Of a stretch of DNA of 64,000 bases, positions 35,434 through 42,606 are shown one piece after another. Source of the DNA: Natrinema versiforme JCM 10478 (GTDB lineage Archaea > Halobacteriota > Halobacteria > Halobacteriales > Natrialbaceae); NCBI RefSeq assembly GCF_000337195.1, contig NZ_AOID01000053.1:1-64000 (forward strand), given 5' to 3'. The first letter of the stretch is position 1, and each line of letters starts with the position of its first letter. The translations under genes were made by a program, and so were the position numbers. The notes below the pieces were generated by a model that did no database searches, was not told the origin of the DNA, and saw nothing but the letters and a program-made list of their open reading frames with translations.

Positions 35434-36408
35434 CTATCGCTCCCGCTCCTCCCCGTAGGCGTCTAGTAACTCCCGGTATCGATTTCGGACCGTGACCCGG
35501 CTCACGCCGGTCTCCTCGCCGATCCGTTCCTGTGTGAGTCGCTCGTTCGCGAGCCGCGCCGCCCCGTAGATCGCCGCCGCCGCGAGCCCAGCCGGACTCC
35601 GCCCGCTGTGGAGCCCCTGGGCTTTCGCCGCCTCGAGAATTTCTCGGGCCAGCCGCTCGGCGTCGTCGCTAATCTCGAGTACCGAGGCGTACTGCGGGAG
35701 GTAGTGTATCGGATCCGCGGGTTCGATCTGGAGCCCGAGTTCGCTCGAGAGGTAGCGATAGGCTCGCTGAATGGGGAGTTTGTCGACGCGGCTCACCGAT
35801 GTGAACGCGACCAGCGTCCGCGGCGTGCCGTGTCGTCTGGCGGCCGCGTACAGGGAGGCGGTCGACATCGCCTCGATCGAGCGACCGGGCAACAGGCCCT
35901 CGTCGACGGCGCGGCGGTACAGGACCCCGGCCGTTTCGCGACACGGCTCCGGCAGCCCGAGTGCCGACGCCATGCGCTCGATCTCGCCGAAAGCCTGTTT
36001 CAGGTTCCGTTCGGCGGCGTCTTTCGAGGTGAACCGTTCGTTCCACGTCCGCAGCCGCTGGAGTTGCTCGCGCTTGCGGCCCGAAATCCGATTGCCGTAG
36101 GCGTCCTCGTCCCGCCAGCCGATCGTCGTGCTGAGCCCCTTGTCGTGGCGGAGTTTCGATACCGGTGCGCCGACCCGCCGTCTCTCGTCGGCGTCGTCGT
36201 CGAGAGTCCGCCACTCGGGGCCGTAATCGATCGCGTCCGCATCGAGGACGAGCCCGCACTCCGTACACGTCCGCTCGCCGTGTTCCTCGTCACGGTGGAC
36301 CGACCCGTCACACTCCGGACACTCCGTCCCCCGCCGCTCAGGAGCGATCTCGCGCTCTCCGTTCCGGGTCGATTCCTCAGTAGCCGTACCGACGATCGTC
36401 TGAGTCAT
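35434..36408 (-). CDS. tfb: transcription initiation factor TFB (TFIIB homologue)
   Basis: A 324-aa archaeal TFB that bridges TBP-bound promoter DNA and RNA polymerase. The N-terminal zinc ribbon has Cys30, Cys33, Cys48 and Cys51 (ECPECD...CTECG), then a linker with GAPVSKLRHDKGLSTTIGWR, and two cyclin repeats (about 120-205 and 215-300) ending in the HTH segment ERIGEETGVSRVTVRNRYRE. Haloarchaea usually have several TFBs; this is one. Start is the ATG at 36408; longer frames upstream look non-coding. It heads a two-gene operon with a winged-helix protein. Confidence 0.95.
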   Translation of the reverse strand: MTQTIVGTATEESTRNGEREIAPERRGTECPECDGSVHRDEEHGERTCTECGLVLDADAIDYGPEWRTLDDDADERRRVGAPVSKLRHDKGLSTTIGWRDEDAYGNRISGRKREQLQRLRTWNERFTSKDAAERNLKQAFGEIERMASALGLPEPCRETAGVLYRRAVDEGLLPGRSIEAMSTASLYAAARRHGTPRTLVAFTSVSRVDKLPIQRAYRYLSSELGLQIEPADPIHYLPQYASVLEISDDAERLAREILEAAKAQGLHSGRSPAGLAAAAIYGAARLANERLTQERIGEETGVSRVTVRNRYRELLDAYGEERER

Positions 36409-36596
36409 TGGTTCTGTCTCCGCCGGGACCGTGCCCCGGCCGCGTGTGATGGCTTCGCTTGGATTGGAGGGAAGCGCGGGTATCAACGACCGGCGGATTC
36501 CCAGTGCGTGGGAACGGTCGACGTGCCACGTCTACCCAGCGGCGAGGGATGCGAGAGGAGCAACGTTTATTCGCTCCGAGACGACAGCACAGACAG

Positions 36597-37019
36597 ATGA
36601 GTCGCGACGGGGATCGGACCGAACGCAAAGGTGAGTCCAGCGTCGACCCCCCACTCGAGGCCGACGACGACCGCGTCGAACTGGGGCTTGCCCTGCTCGC
36701 CCGCCTCGAGCACGAATCGCTCTCGCTCGCCGACGCCGTCGACCGAATCGAGACGGTCACGGCCGATCCGACGGTAACCCGAACGATCCTCGATCAGGCG
36801 GAACTCCGCGGGATCATCGAACGTGACGACGGTATCGTCCGCCCGAAGAGTTCCCAATACGTGCGCTTCGAGCGCGACGTGATCACGAAAGAGGGGGAGT
36901 TCTCCTGTCGGCGCTGTGGCTCCGGGCTGTCGACCGGCTACTTCATCGACCTCGAGGCCGGAGAACTCGGCCCCTTCGGCTCCTCGTGTATCCGAAAAGT
37001 TACTGGACGGGACGACTAA
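36597..37019 (+). CDS. winged-helix protein with C-terminal Cys motif
   Basis: A 140-aa protein: a charged N terminus (about 1-25), a winged-helix-like core (about 30-85: LLARLEHESLSLADAVDRIE and DQAELRGIIERDDGIVRP), then CRRCGSGLSTGYFIDLEAG and SSCIRK, a probable zinc-binding tail. It looks like a small DNA-binding regulator conserved in haloarchaea. A GTTTATT element lies about 30 nt upstream. Its last four bases overlap the convergent gene. Confidence 0.8.
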   Translation: MSRDGDRTERKGESSVDPPLEADDDRVELGLALLARLEHESLSLADAVDRIETVTADPTVTRTILDQAELRGIIERDDGIVRPKSSQYVRFERDVITKEGEFSCRRCGSGLSTGYFIDLEAGELGPFGSSCIRKVTGRDD

Positions 37020-38188
37020 CGGCCCTGCCGGAGTTCCGCGATCAACTGATCGATCGTCTGTTGCTGTTGTTCGATGAGTTCGCTCTGCCGTTCGACCGAT
37101 TCCTCGAGCGAGTCGAGTCGCTCCAGGAGTTCGGGATCAGTCTCGGCGACGGGTGCCGACTCGGCGGTTGCCGACTGCGGCGACTCGGACCCGGCGAGAG
37201 CCGAGTCCGTCCCGGCAGTCTCCTCGAAGACCGAGCCGGTCTCCGCTTCCCGCCTCCTCGCTGCGGTATCGGGTTCGGTCGCGCGGTCGTCCGTCTCGGC
37301 GGCCGCTCGAGCCGACGAGTGGCCCGACTGCCCGTCGCTCCCGTCGGCCCCCGTCACCGCTGAGTCGGCAGTCGCGGCGTCGTCCTCGGTTCCGCCAGCG
37401 AGTGGATCGCCCGATCCGGTACCCGCCGCCTCGGTGGTCTGTTCGGCGGTCACCTCCCGATCCTCGGGCTCGGGCGGGTCGGCATCGAGCGGGTCGACGC
37501 CGCCGCCGAAGTCGACCGACCCGCCGCTACTGGCCGGCTCGTCCTCGTCGACGCCAATCGTCTCGTTGAGTTCCTCGAGCGAGCCGACATCGTGGTAGTC
37601 GAACAGCGCCCGCTGGAGCCGCTCCCGGAGATCGTTTGCTTCCTCGTTGGGGGCCTTGATCCGCTGGGGCCGGCCATTGGCCGTGAGGACGATCTGGGTG
37701 GCGACGCTCCCGTCCTCGAACGAGAGGCTGGTTACGTCGCCAAACTGGTACTCCTCGAAGTCCTCGTCCCAGACCGCGCCGCCGATGTGTTTGACGAGCC
37801 GATCGCTCGTAACGATCAGCGTCAGTTCGCTAAACCGATAGGGCTTGATGACCGTCTCTCCGGGCCCGGTGATCCCGTTGCCGTTTAACACCCCGGCGAG
37901 GACGGGGTGTAACACTTCGTCGGTTTTCCCCGCGGGCACGGAGAACGATCGCTCGCCCTCGAGTGCGTACTCGAGGGTAAATTTCGTCTTGCGCCGCCCT
38001 TCGGAGAGGGTCAACCGATCGGCGTCGTGAGAGTACTCGTCGGCCGATTCGTCGCTCAGGAGACCGTCGGCACGGTAGACGATCGTCCTCGTGGGAGTGA
38101 TGAAGAGTTCGTCGTCGCTGCCGAGAGAGACCCGGGCCGCGATCTCCTCGCCATCGAGAGTCGAGTGGACGATGCCGGGAACGCTCAT
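37016..38188 (-). CDS. haloarchaeal protein with PH-like N-terminal domain and disordered C terminus
   Basis: A 390-aa protein. The N-terminal 200 residues read as two PH-like domains: beta-strand-rich with signatures VSLGSDDELFITPTRTIVYR and YRFSELTLIVTSDRLVKHI, resembling bacterial PH or YdbT-type modules. The middle (about 215-345) is a low-complexity Asp/Ala/Thr/Gly tract; the end is a coiled-coil-prone stretch (LERLDSLEESVERQSELIEQ). No enzyme motif. It overlaps the convergent wHTH gene by 4 bp. Function unknown. Confidence 0.8.
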   Translation of the reverse strand: MSVPGIVHSTLDGEEIAARVSLGSDDELFITPTRTIVYRADGLLSDESADEYSHDADRLTLSEGRRKTKFTLEYALEGERSFSVPAGKTDEVLHPVLAGVLNGNGITGPGETVIKPYRFSELTLIVTSDRLVKHIGGAVWDEDFEEYQFGDVTSLSFEDGSVATQIVLTANGRPQRIKAPNEEANDLRERLQRALFDYHDVGSLEELNETIGVDEDEPASSGGSVDFGGGVDPLDADPPEPEDREVTAEQTTEAAGTGSGDPLAGGTEDDAATADSAVTGADGSDGQSGHSSARAAAETDDRATEPDTAARRREAETGSVFEETAGTDSALAGSESPQSATAESAPVAETDPELLERLDSLEESVERQSELIEQQQQTIDQLIAELRQGR

Positions 38189-38382
38189 GCGGCGCTGTTC
38201 GTAACACCGTTTGATAAAGATTGCTAGCCCGTACCCGCGGTTCCGTGCGGTCCCGCGAGCACAGCGGTCGCTCTCGCCGAATCCAACCCGGAGACGGCGG
38301 GCGATCACCGTCCATGGGTCCGCGTTGCATGGCGGATCCGAATACAAAGGTTAAAGAAACGGACCGCACTACTCGTAACCGA

Positions 38383-38533
38383 GCCCGGGTGGCTTAGCTG
38401 GACATAGCGCCGCACTCATAGGGTTCAGAGATTCGGTGCGGTTTCGCCTTGGAAGCCTCCGTGTCCCTCGAGGACTGCCGAGCCTCGGACCTGGGACATG
38501 CGGAGATCGAGGGTTCGGAGCCCTCCCCGGGCA
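38383..38533 (+). tRNA. elongator tRNA-Met (CAT) with intron
   Basis: Acceptor stem GCCCGGG (38383-38389) pairs with CCCGGGC (38526-38532), with discriminator A at 38533. Anticodon stem CCGCA/TGCGG; anticodon CAT at 38417-38419; T arm GAGGG-TTCGGAG-CCCTC. A 77-nt intron interrupts position 37/38. The mature tRNA would be 74 nt. Haloarchaeal elongator tRNA-Met genes are known to carry an intron here. Confidence 0.95.
38421..38497 (+). other. archaeal tRNA intron with bulge-helix-bulge
   Basis: A bulge-helix-bulge can be drawn exactly: central 4-bp helix CTCA (38415-38418) with TGGG (38492-38495), a 3-nt bulge TAG (38419-38421) and a 3-nt bulge ACA (38496-38498). The endonuclease cuts after the second base of each bulge, which gives 38421-38497 as the intron. 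Confidence 0.9.
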
Positions 38534-38671
38534 CTGGCTTTCTACGCGATGTCACGAACGGAGTGAGTGACGAGTCTGAAAGCCAGTGCCCGAGAGGGGG
38601 CGACGAACCCGTAGGTCTTGCGCGAACAAAGTGAGCGCAAGGCAGGAAAGACGAACGGAGTGAGTCTTTCC
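38529..38671 (+). repeat. three hairpins sharing an 11-nt loop, downstream of tRNA-Met
   Basis: Three stem-loops with unrelated stems share one loop. A: GTCAC/GTGAC (38551-38555, 38567-38571), inside a longer stem GGGCACTGGCTTTC/GAAAGCCAGTGCCC (38529-38542, 38578-38591) that starts inside the tRNA 3' end. B: CTTGCGC/GCGCAAG (38617-38623, 38635-38641). C: GGAAAGAC/GTCTTTCC (38645-38652, 38664-38671). The loops are GAACGGAGTGA (A, C) and GAACAAAGTGA (B). Different stems around one loop point to selection on RNA structure. Confidence 0.75.
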
Positions 38672-38673
38672 GT

Positions 38674-38688
38674 GGTTCGGAGCCCTCC
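38674..38688 (+). repeat. 15-bp direct copy of the tRNA-Met T-arm region
   Basis: GGTTCGGAGCCCTCC here is identical to 38512-38526 inside the tRNA-Met T arm, 162 bp upstream. Short duplications of tRNA 3' ends are typical of integration sites, so this may be a relic of an attachment site. Confidence 0.55.
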
Positions 38689-38740
38689 TGAACGTGTTTC
38701 CGACACCCGTCCTCGATTGAAGACGAGTGGCGACATCAGG

Positions 38741-38757
38741 GTGCCCGAGGAGGGCAC
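38741..38757 (+). repeat. short inverted repeat
   Basis: GTGCCC (38741-38746) and GGGCAC (38752-38757) form a 6-bp stem with GAGGA between. It lies at the end of the hairpin-rich tract after tRNA-Met; no function is evident. Confidence 0.35.
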
Positions 38758-38854
38758 TATACCCGAGCTCCGTGCTCGCTGGCGTTCTATACAAGAATTC
38801 GTACAGCGAACTCCCGCTTCAACTGGCCTCTCGCTCGAGAAATCCTAAACTCGA

Positions 38855-39121
38855 TCAGGAGCCGTCGGCGGCGGCATCCCAATCGGTCCTGCAGTCCTCG
38901 GGTCGGACCTCTCGAATCGCGTCCATCCCTTCACTCGGAATGTGTTTGAAACAGCGCGGTTCGTGCTCCGTTTCCGCGATCCACGCCGCCTCGTCGCCAC
39001 AGACAGCACAGCGAGGCGCACCGGCGACTCGCAGCGCGTACCACCAGCGGAGTCGCTCGAGTCGATCCGCGAACCCGGTCTCGAGTCGAGTGCGAAGGCG
39101 TGACAGACGGTTTCCGGTCAC
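38855..39121 (-). CDS. small basic protein with Cys/His motif
   Basis: An 88-aa protein starting at a GTG. The N-terminal half is Arg-rich (RLSRLRTRLETGFADRLERL), the middle has CAVCGDEAAW followed by CFKHIPSEG, a plausible zinc site, and the end is acidic. No family recognised. It lies next to the tRNA-Met hairpin tract, on the opposite strand. Confidence 0.65.
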   Translation of the reverse strand: MTGNRLSRLRTRLETGFADRLERLRWWYALRVAGAPRCAVCGDEAAWIAETEHEPRCFKHIPSEGMDAIREVRPEDCRTDWDAAADGS

Positions 39122-39448
39122 GGTCGATCCCCCTCGAGTCGGTCATCGTCGACCATCATGGGAGAACGTCGCGTCGCGTGCGGGTTACGTCTTCCGTCGA
39201 TCGATGGCCGGTCACCCCATCGGTGCGTGTTCGAGTTGACATGATGGCGAACGACGGGTTCGGTCCCGTCCGTTGAGTTACGTGGCAGGCTAGACGGTTC
39301 GGGTATCGGTCTTTTCGTCGGCCGTGTCAGCCACTCTCCGCACGGAATTCGATATCTACAGACAATCACTCGAGTCGAACAGAACCGCCGTTGCCGATCC
39401 GATTCGCTCGAGCGTACCGAGAGAACAACGCGACCGCGGAGTATCGCC
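39122..39448. other. intergenic region, nothing recognised
   Basis: About 325 bp between two minus-strand genes. I see no convincing reading frame, tRNA or repeat. Confidence 0.5.
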
Positions 39449-40546
39449 TCAACTCCGCTCTTCGTCGGGGAGTCCCCACGGGCTCTCGACGTCGGTCGCG
39501 GCCTCGTCCGTCGAGAGCGGTACGTCCTGATACAGTTGCTCAAGGTTGGTCATCGTGTACTCGACCGAGTAGCGCTCGACGGCCGCTCTGGTCTCGTACT
39601 CGGTTGCCAGCGACGTTTCGATCGCCTCGACCATCGAGTCGAGATCGCCGTACTCGAAGCGCTCGCCGTTGTCGGGGCCGATCGTTCGGTCGAACGGCGG
39701 CGCGTCGGTGGCCGCGACGGGGGTCCCGCAGGCGTTGGCCTCGAGCGTCGAGAGCCCGAGGGTGTCCGCGGTCGAGGCGGTGACGAAGGTGTCGATCGAG
39801 GAATAGAAGGCGGGCAGATCCTCGCGGGGGAGGAACTCCCGGAGTTCGACGTTGTCCGGCGCGTTTCGCTCGAGGGAGTCGCGGTAGGGGCCCTCGCCGA
39901 CGATGACGAAGTCGTATTCCGGGAGTTCCTCGGCGGCCCGCAGGAGTTCGTTGACGTTTTTCTCCATGCTGAGCCGCCCGCTGTAGCCGATCACCGTCCG
40001 ATCGGGGTACCAGTCTTCGGCAGTCGGTTGGAAGAAGTCCATGTCGATGCCCACCGGGAGCTGGACGTGTTCGACCTCGCGGTCGATCCGCTCGGTCGAG
40101 GCGGTAACGATGTCGAAGCTCCGGAGGAAGGCGTTCTCCGCGGGCACGTACGCCGCCGAGAGCGCCGCCGCGGCCGACTCGAGTTTGATACTCTGGTGAA
40201 AGTACTCCTCGAGCGGCGTGTGGTGGGTATAGATCGTCGGCAGGTCGCGTTTCCAGGCGTAGTAGCGACCGAGAAGGCCGATCGGTGCGGGACCGTGACA
40301 GTGGACGACGTCGAGATCGGGCAGCGTCGAGGTGCGTTTGGTAAGCGGGATCCGATAGCCGGCATAGAACGGGTTCGGCAGCGACCTGACCGGTATCTCG
40401 CGGTCACCCGGTTCATAGTCGCCGTCCGGATAGATGACGTAGACCTCGTGTCCGTTCCGTTCTAACTCCTCGCGCCAGAGCTTGATCGTATACGTTACGC
40501 CATCGATCTCGGGGAAATAACTGTCAGTAAAGAAGCCGATTTTCAT
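39449..40546 (-). CDS. GT4-family glycosyltransferase
   Basis: A 365-aa GT-B glycosyltransferase of CAZy family GT4. The N-terminal Rossmann domain starts MKIGFFTDSYFPEIDGVTYT; the C-terminal domain has VIGYSGRLSMEKNVNELLRA, FVIVGEGPYRDSLE and the GT4 nucleotide-sugar motif STADTLGLSTLEANACGTPV (the conserved Glu is in TLEANA). The donor is probably a nucleoside diphosphate sugar; the acceptor is unknown. It overlaps tightly (TGA-ATG) with the next upstream glycosyltransferase, so they form an operon at the start of the glycan cluster. Confidence 0.93.
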   Translation of the reverse strand: MKIGFFTDSYFPEIDGVTYTIKLWREELERNGHEVYVIYPDGDYEPGDREIPVRSLPNPFYAGYRIPLTKRTSTLPDLDVVHCHGPAPIGLLGRYYAWKRDLPTIYTHHTPLEEYFHQSIKLESAAAALSAAYVPAENAFLRSFDIVTASTERIDREVEHVQLPVGIDMDFFQPTAEDWYPDRTVIGYSGRLSMEKNVNELLRAAEELPEYDFVIVGEGPYRDSLERNAPDNVELREFLPREDLPAFYSSIDTFVTASTADTLGLSTLEANACGTPVAATDAPPFDRTIGPDNGERFEYGDLDSMVEAIETSLATEYETRAAVERYSVEYTMTNLEQLYQDVPLSTDEAATDVESPWGLPDEERS

Positions 40547-41530
40547 TCAGGCCACCTCCTCGTACAGCGACTGGTACTGGTTCGCGACCGACGACAGCGA
40601 GAACGCCTCGCTGCGGTCGGCCGCGTTCGTTCCGAGCCGATCCCGGAGCGTGGAATCGGTGAGTCGCTCCAGCGCGTCGACGAAGCCGTCCACGCCCGAG
40701 TCGGCGACTTTCAGGCAGTCCTCGCCGTCCTCGAGCCACGAGAACGTCTCGATGTCCCGGACGAGGAGCGGCTTTCCCGCGGTCATCGCCTCGAGCAGGG
40801 CGATCCCCTCGTTTTCTTCGTGGGTCGGGAAACAGAAGATGTCGCCCGCCGCGTACGCGCCCCGGATGTCGTCGACGTAGCCGGTGAACGTGCAGTTGTC
40901 CGGCGACTCCTCGATCAGTCTCGTCGTTTCCCGTCCCTTCAGGGAGAGATCGAGCGGGCCGAACCACGCGAAGTCCAGATCGGGTAATCGACGGGCGAGT
41001 TCGACGAACGTCTCGAGGCCCTTGCGCTTGATCACGTGACCGACGAGGAAGACGGTGGGCGACTCGAGGTCATAGCGCTCCCGGTACTCGGCCTCGAGCG
41101 ATTCGAACCCCTCGAGTTTCTCGCGGTCGACACCGTTCGAGATCACGGTCGTCGGCGCGTCCGCGTAGGTGTCGATCAGCCGACGGTTGTACGCCGAGGG
41201 ACAGACCAGCGCGTCGGCGAGCCCGTAGGCCCGCTCGAGGTACGGCCGCAGCGGCTTCGAGAGGGCGTTCGTAAACCGGAAGCTGTCCCCGAAGTCCTCC
41301 GCGGTGACGTGGGTGTTCGCGACGACCGGAATACCGCGATCGCGGGCCCGCTTTGCGTACCAGACGGATCGAGGCCCCATGAGATTGCAGTGAAAAACGT
41401 CGGCCTCAAGCGTCGGCTCCGTCGTATAGCGCAGGTCCAACCCGTCCAACATCTTCCGCTGGTGGACGACGGACTCGCGGATCCCGCCGGTCACGTGGTC
41501 CTCGAACTCGAAGTAGTGGCTGATCTTCAT
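40547..41530 (-). CDS. GT4-family glycosyltransferase
   Basis: A 327-aa GT4 glycosyltransferase. Motifs are VFHCNLMGPRSVWYAKRARD, VCPSAYNRRLIDTYADAPTT, FLVGHVIKRKGLETFVELAR and the donor-binding end FPTHEENEGIALLEAMTAGK, with Glu residues in the EX7E-type position. It begins at the ATG at 41530 and its stop abuts the ATG of the next gene. A membrane-associated lipid-linked glycan is the most likely product, inferred from neighbours that include a flippase-like protein and phosphatase-superfamily enzymes. Confidence 0.92.
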   Translation of the reverse strand: MKISHYFEFEDHVTGGIRESVVHQRKMLDGLDLRYTTEPTLEADVFHCNLMGPRSVWYAKRARDRGIPVVANTHVTAEDFGDSFRFTNALSKPLRPYLERAYGLADALVCPSAYNRRLIDTYADAPTTVISNGVDREKLEGFESLEAEYRERYDLESPTVFLVGHVIKRKGLETFVELARRLPDLDFAWFGPLDLSLKGRETTRLIEESPDNCTFTGYVDDIRGAYAAGDIFCFPTHEENEGIALLEAMTAGKPLLVRDIETFSWLEDGEDCLKVADSGVDGFVDALERLTDSTLRDRLGTNAADRSEAFSLSSVANQYQSLYEEVA

Positions 41531-41616
41531 ACCGGGCTACACCAATCGGAGTGACCGTCGGACACTCGCGGATGCGGAACCGAATCGAGGGCCACGACGG
41601 GCGGTCGATTCCGGCG

Positions 41617-42477
41617 TTACTCGACTTCGAGCCACGGTACCTCCATCAGCGGCGGGATGTGCGTCTCGATGTGGTGTTCCCAGACGCCCTCCTCGCCGAA
41701 GGCCTCCCCGTGGTCGGCCGTCACGACGACGCGGCCGTCCAGTTCGTCGACCAGTTCCGAGACGGACTCGAGTGCGATCCGCAGGTTCTCCTCGTACAGC
41801 TCCAGGGCCGCCTCTCGAGTCCCGTTCTTGACGAGGTCTGCGGGATCGAGTTCGAGCCAGAGCCCCGCTTTCTGGGCGAGTTCGCTGCCCTCGAGTTTGT
41901 CTTCGACTTTCGGGCGAATGGTATCGCCGAGCGAGGAGAGCGCGCCACCGCCGTCGGTTTCGGCGTTTTCGGCCTCCTCCTGTTTGCGGATCCCTTTCTG
42001 GATCTGTTTGAGCTTCTGGCCTTTGCCACGGGAGAGGTAGGGCGCGTGTGGCTGCATGTAGTGGAGCACCGTCCGATCGGCCTGCTCGACGGCCTCCGTG
42101 TTGTTCCGGAACGCCTCGCCCAAACTCTCTGGGGGCACCGTCCCCAGATCGTCGTCCCAGCCGGTCTTCCAAACGTCGAAAACGTTGCTGATGTGGTCGG
42201 TCGCCGACCATTCGTAGTCGCAACTGGCCCCCCATTTGAGTTCGTTCAGTGGGATACCGAGGTCGTTAATAAACGGGTTCCCTGAAAAGTACGCGATATC
42301 GTGGTCGCCGGTAAACGTCCGGTAGGCCCACTCCGGCGTCGACGATCCCACGCTCCAGCGCTTTTCCAGCGTCCCGTCGAGATACTCGTCGTAGACGTCG
42401 CTGAACACGTCGTACCGACACGCATCCAGCACGAGACAGTAATCCCACTCCGACTCGAGGAAGTGCTGGTCGTCCAT
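41617..42477 (-). CDS. alkaline-phosphatase/sulfatase-superfamily hydrolase or transferase
   Basis: A 286-aa protein with metal-site motifs of the alkaline phosphatase superfamily: LVLDACRYD (Asp 18 and neighbours), VVVTADHGEAFGEEGVWEHH near the C terminus (Asp/His/His), and a nucleophile region VGSSTPEWAYRTF where S45/S46/T47 could attack. There is no formylglycine Cys motif. It lies 87 bp upstream of the glycosyltransferase pair and may modify the same glycan. Start: the ATG at 42477; an N-terminal extension to 42564 is possible but unlikely. Confidence 0.88.
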   Translation of the reverse strand: MDDQHFLESEWDYCLVLDACRYDVFSDVYDEYLDGTLEKRWSVGSSTPEWAYRTFTGDHDIAYFSGNPFINDLGIPLNELKWGASCDYEWSATDHISNVFDVWKTGWDDDLGTVPPESLGEAFRNNTEAVEQADRTVLHYMQPHAPYLSRGKGQKLKQIQKGIRKQEEAENAETDGGGALSSLGDTIRPKVEDKLEGSELAQKAGLWLELDPADLVKNGTREAALELYEENLRIALESVSELVDELDGRVVVTADHGEAFGEEGVWEHHIETHIPPLMEVPWLEVE

Positions 42478-42606
42478 TAGTTGCGGGACCTTTCGAGTCG
42501 ACCACTGTATTCTTATTGGTTCCTGAAGGTCACGGGAACCGACGCGGTCGGGCCGGCATATCACCGCGCCTGCACGGGGTTTCGTCGATCGAGTCGAGGC
42601 GGCAGT

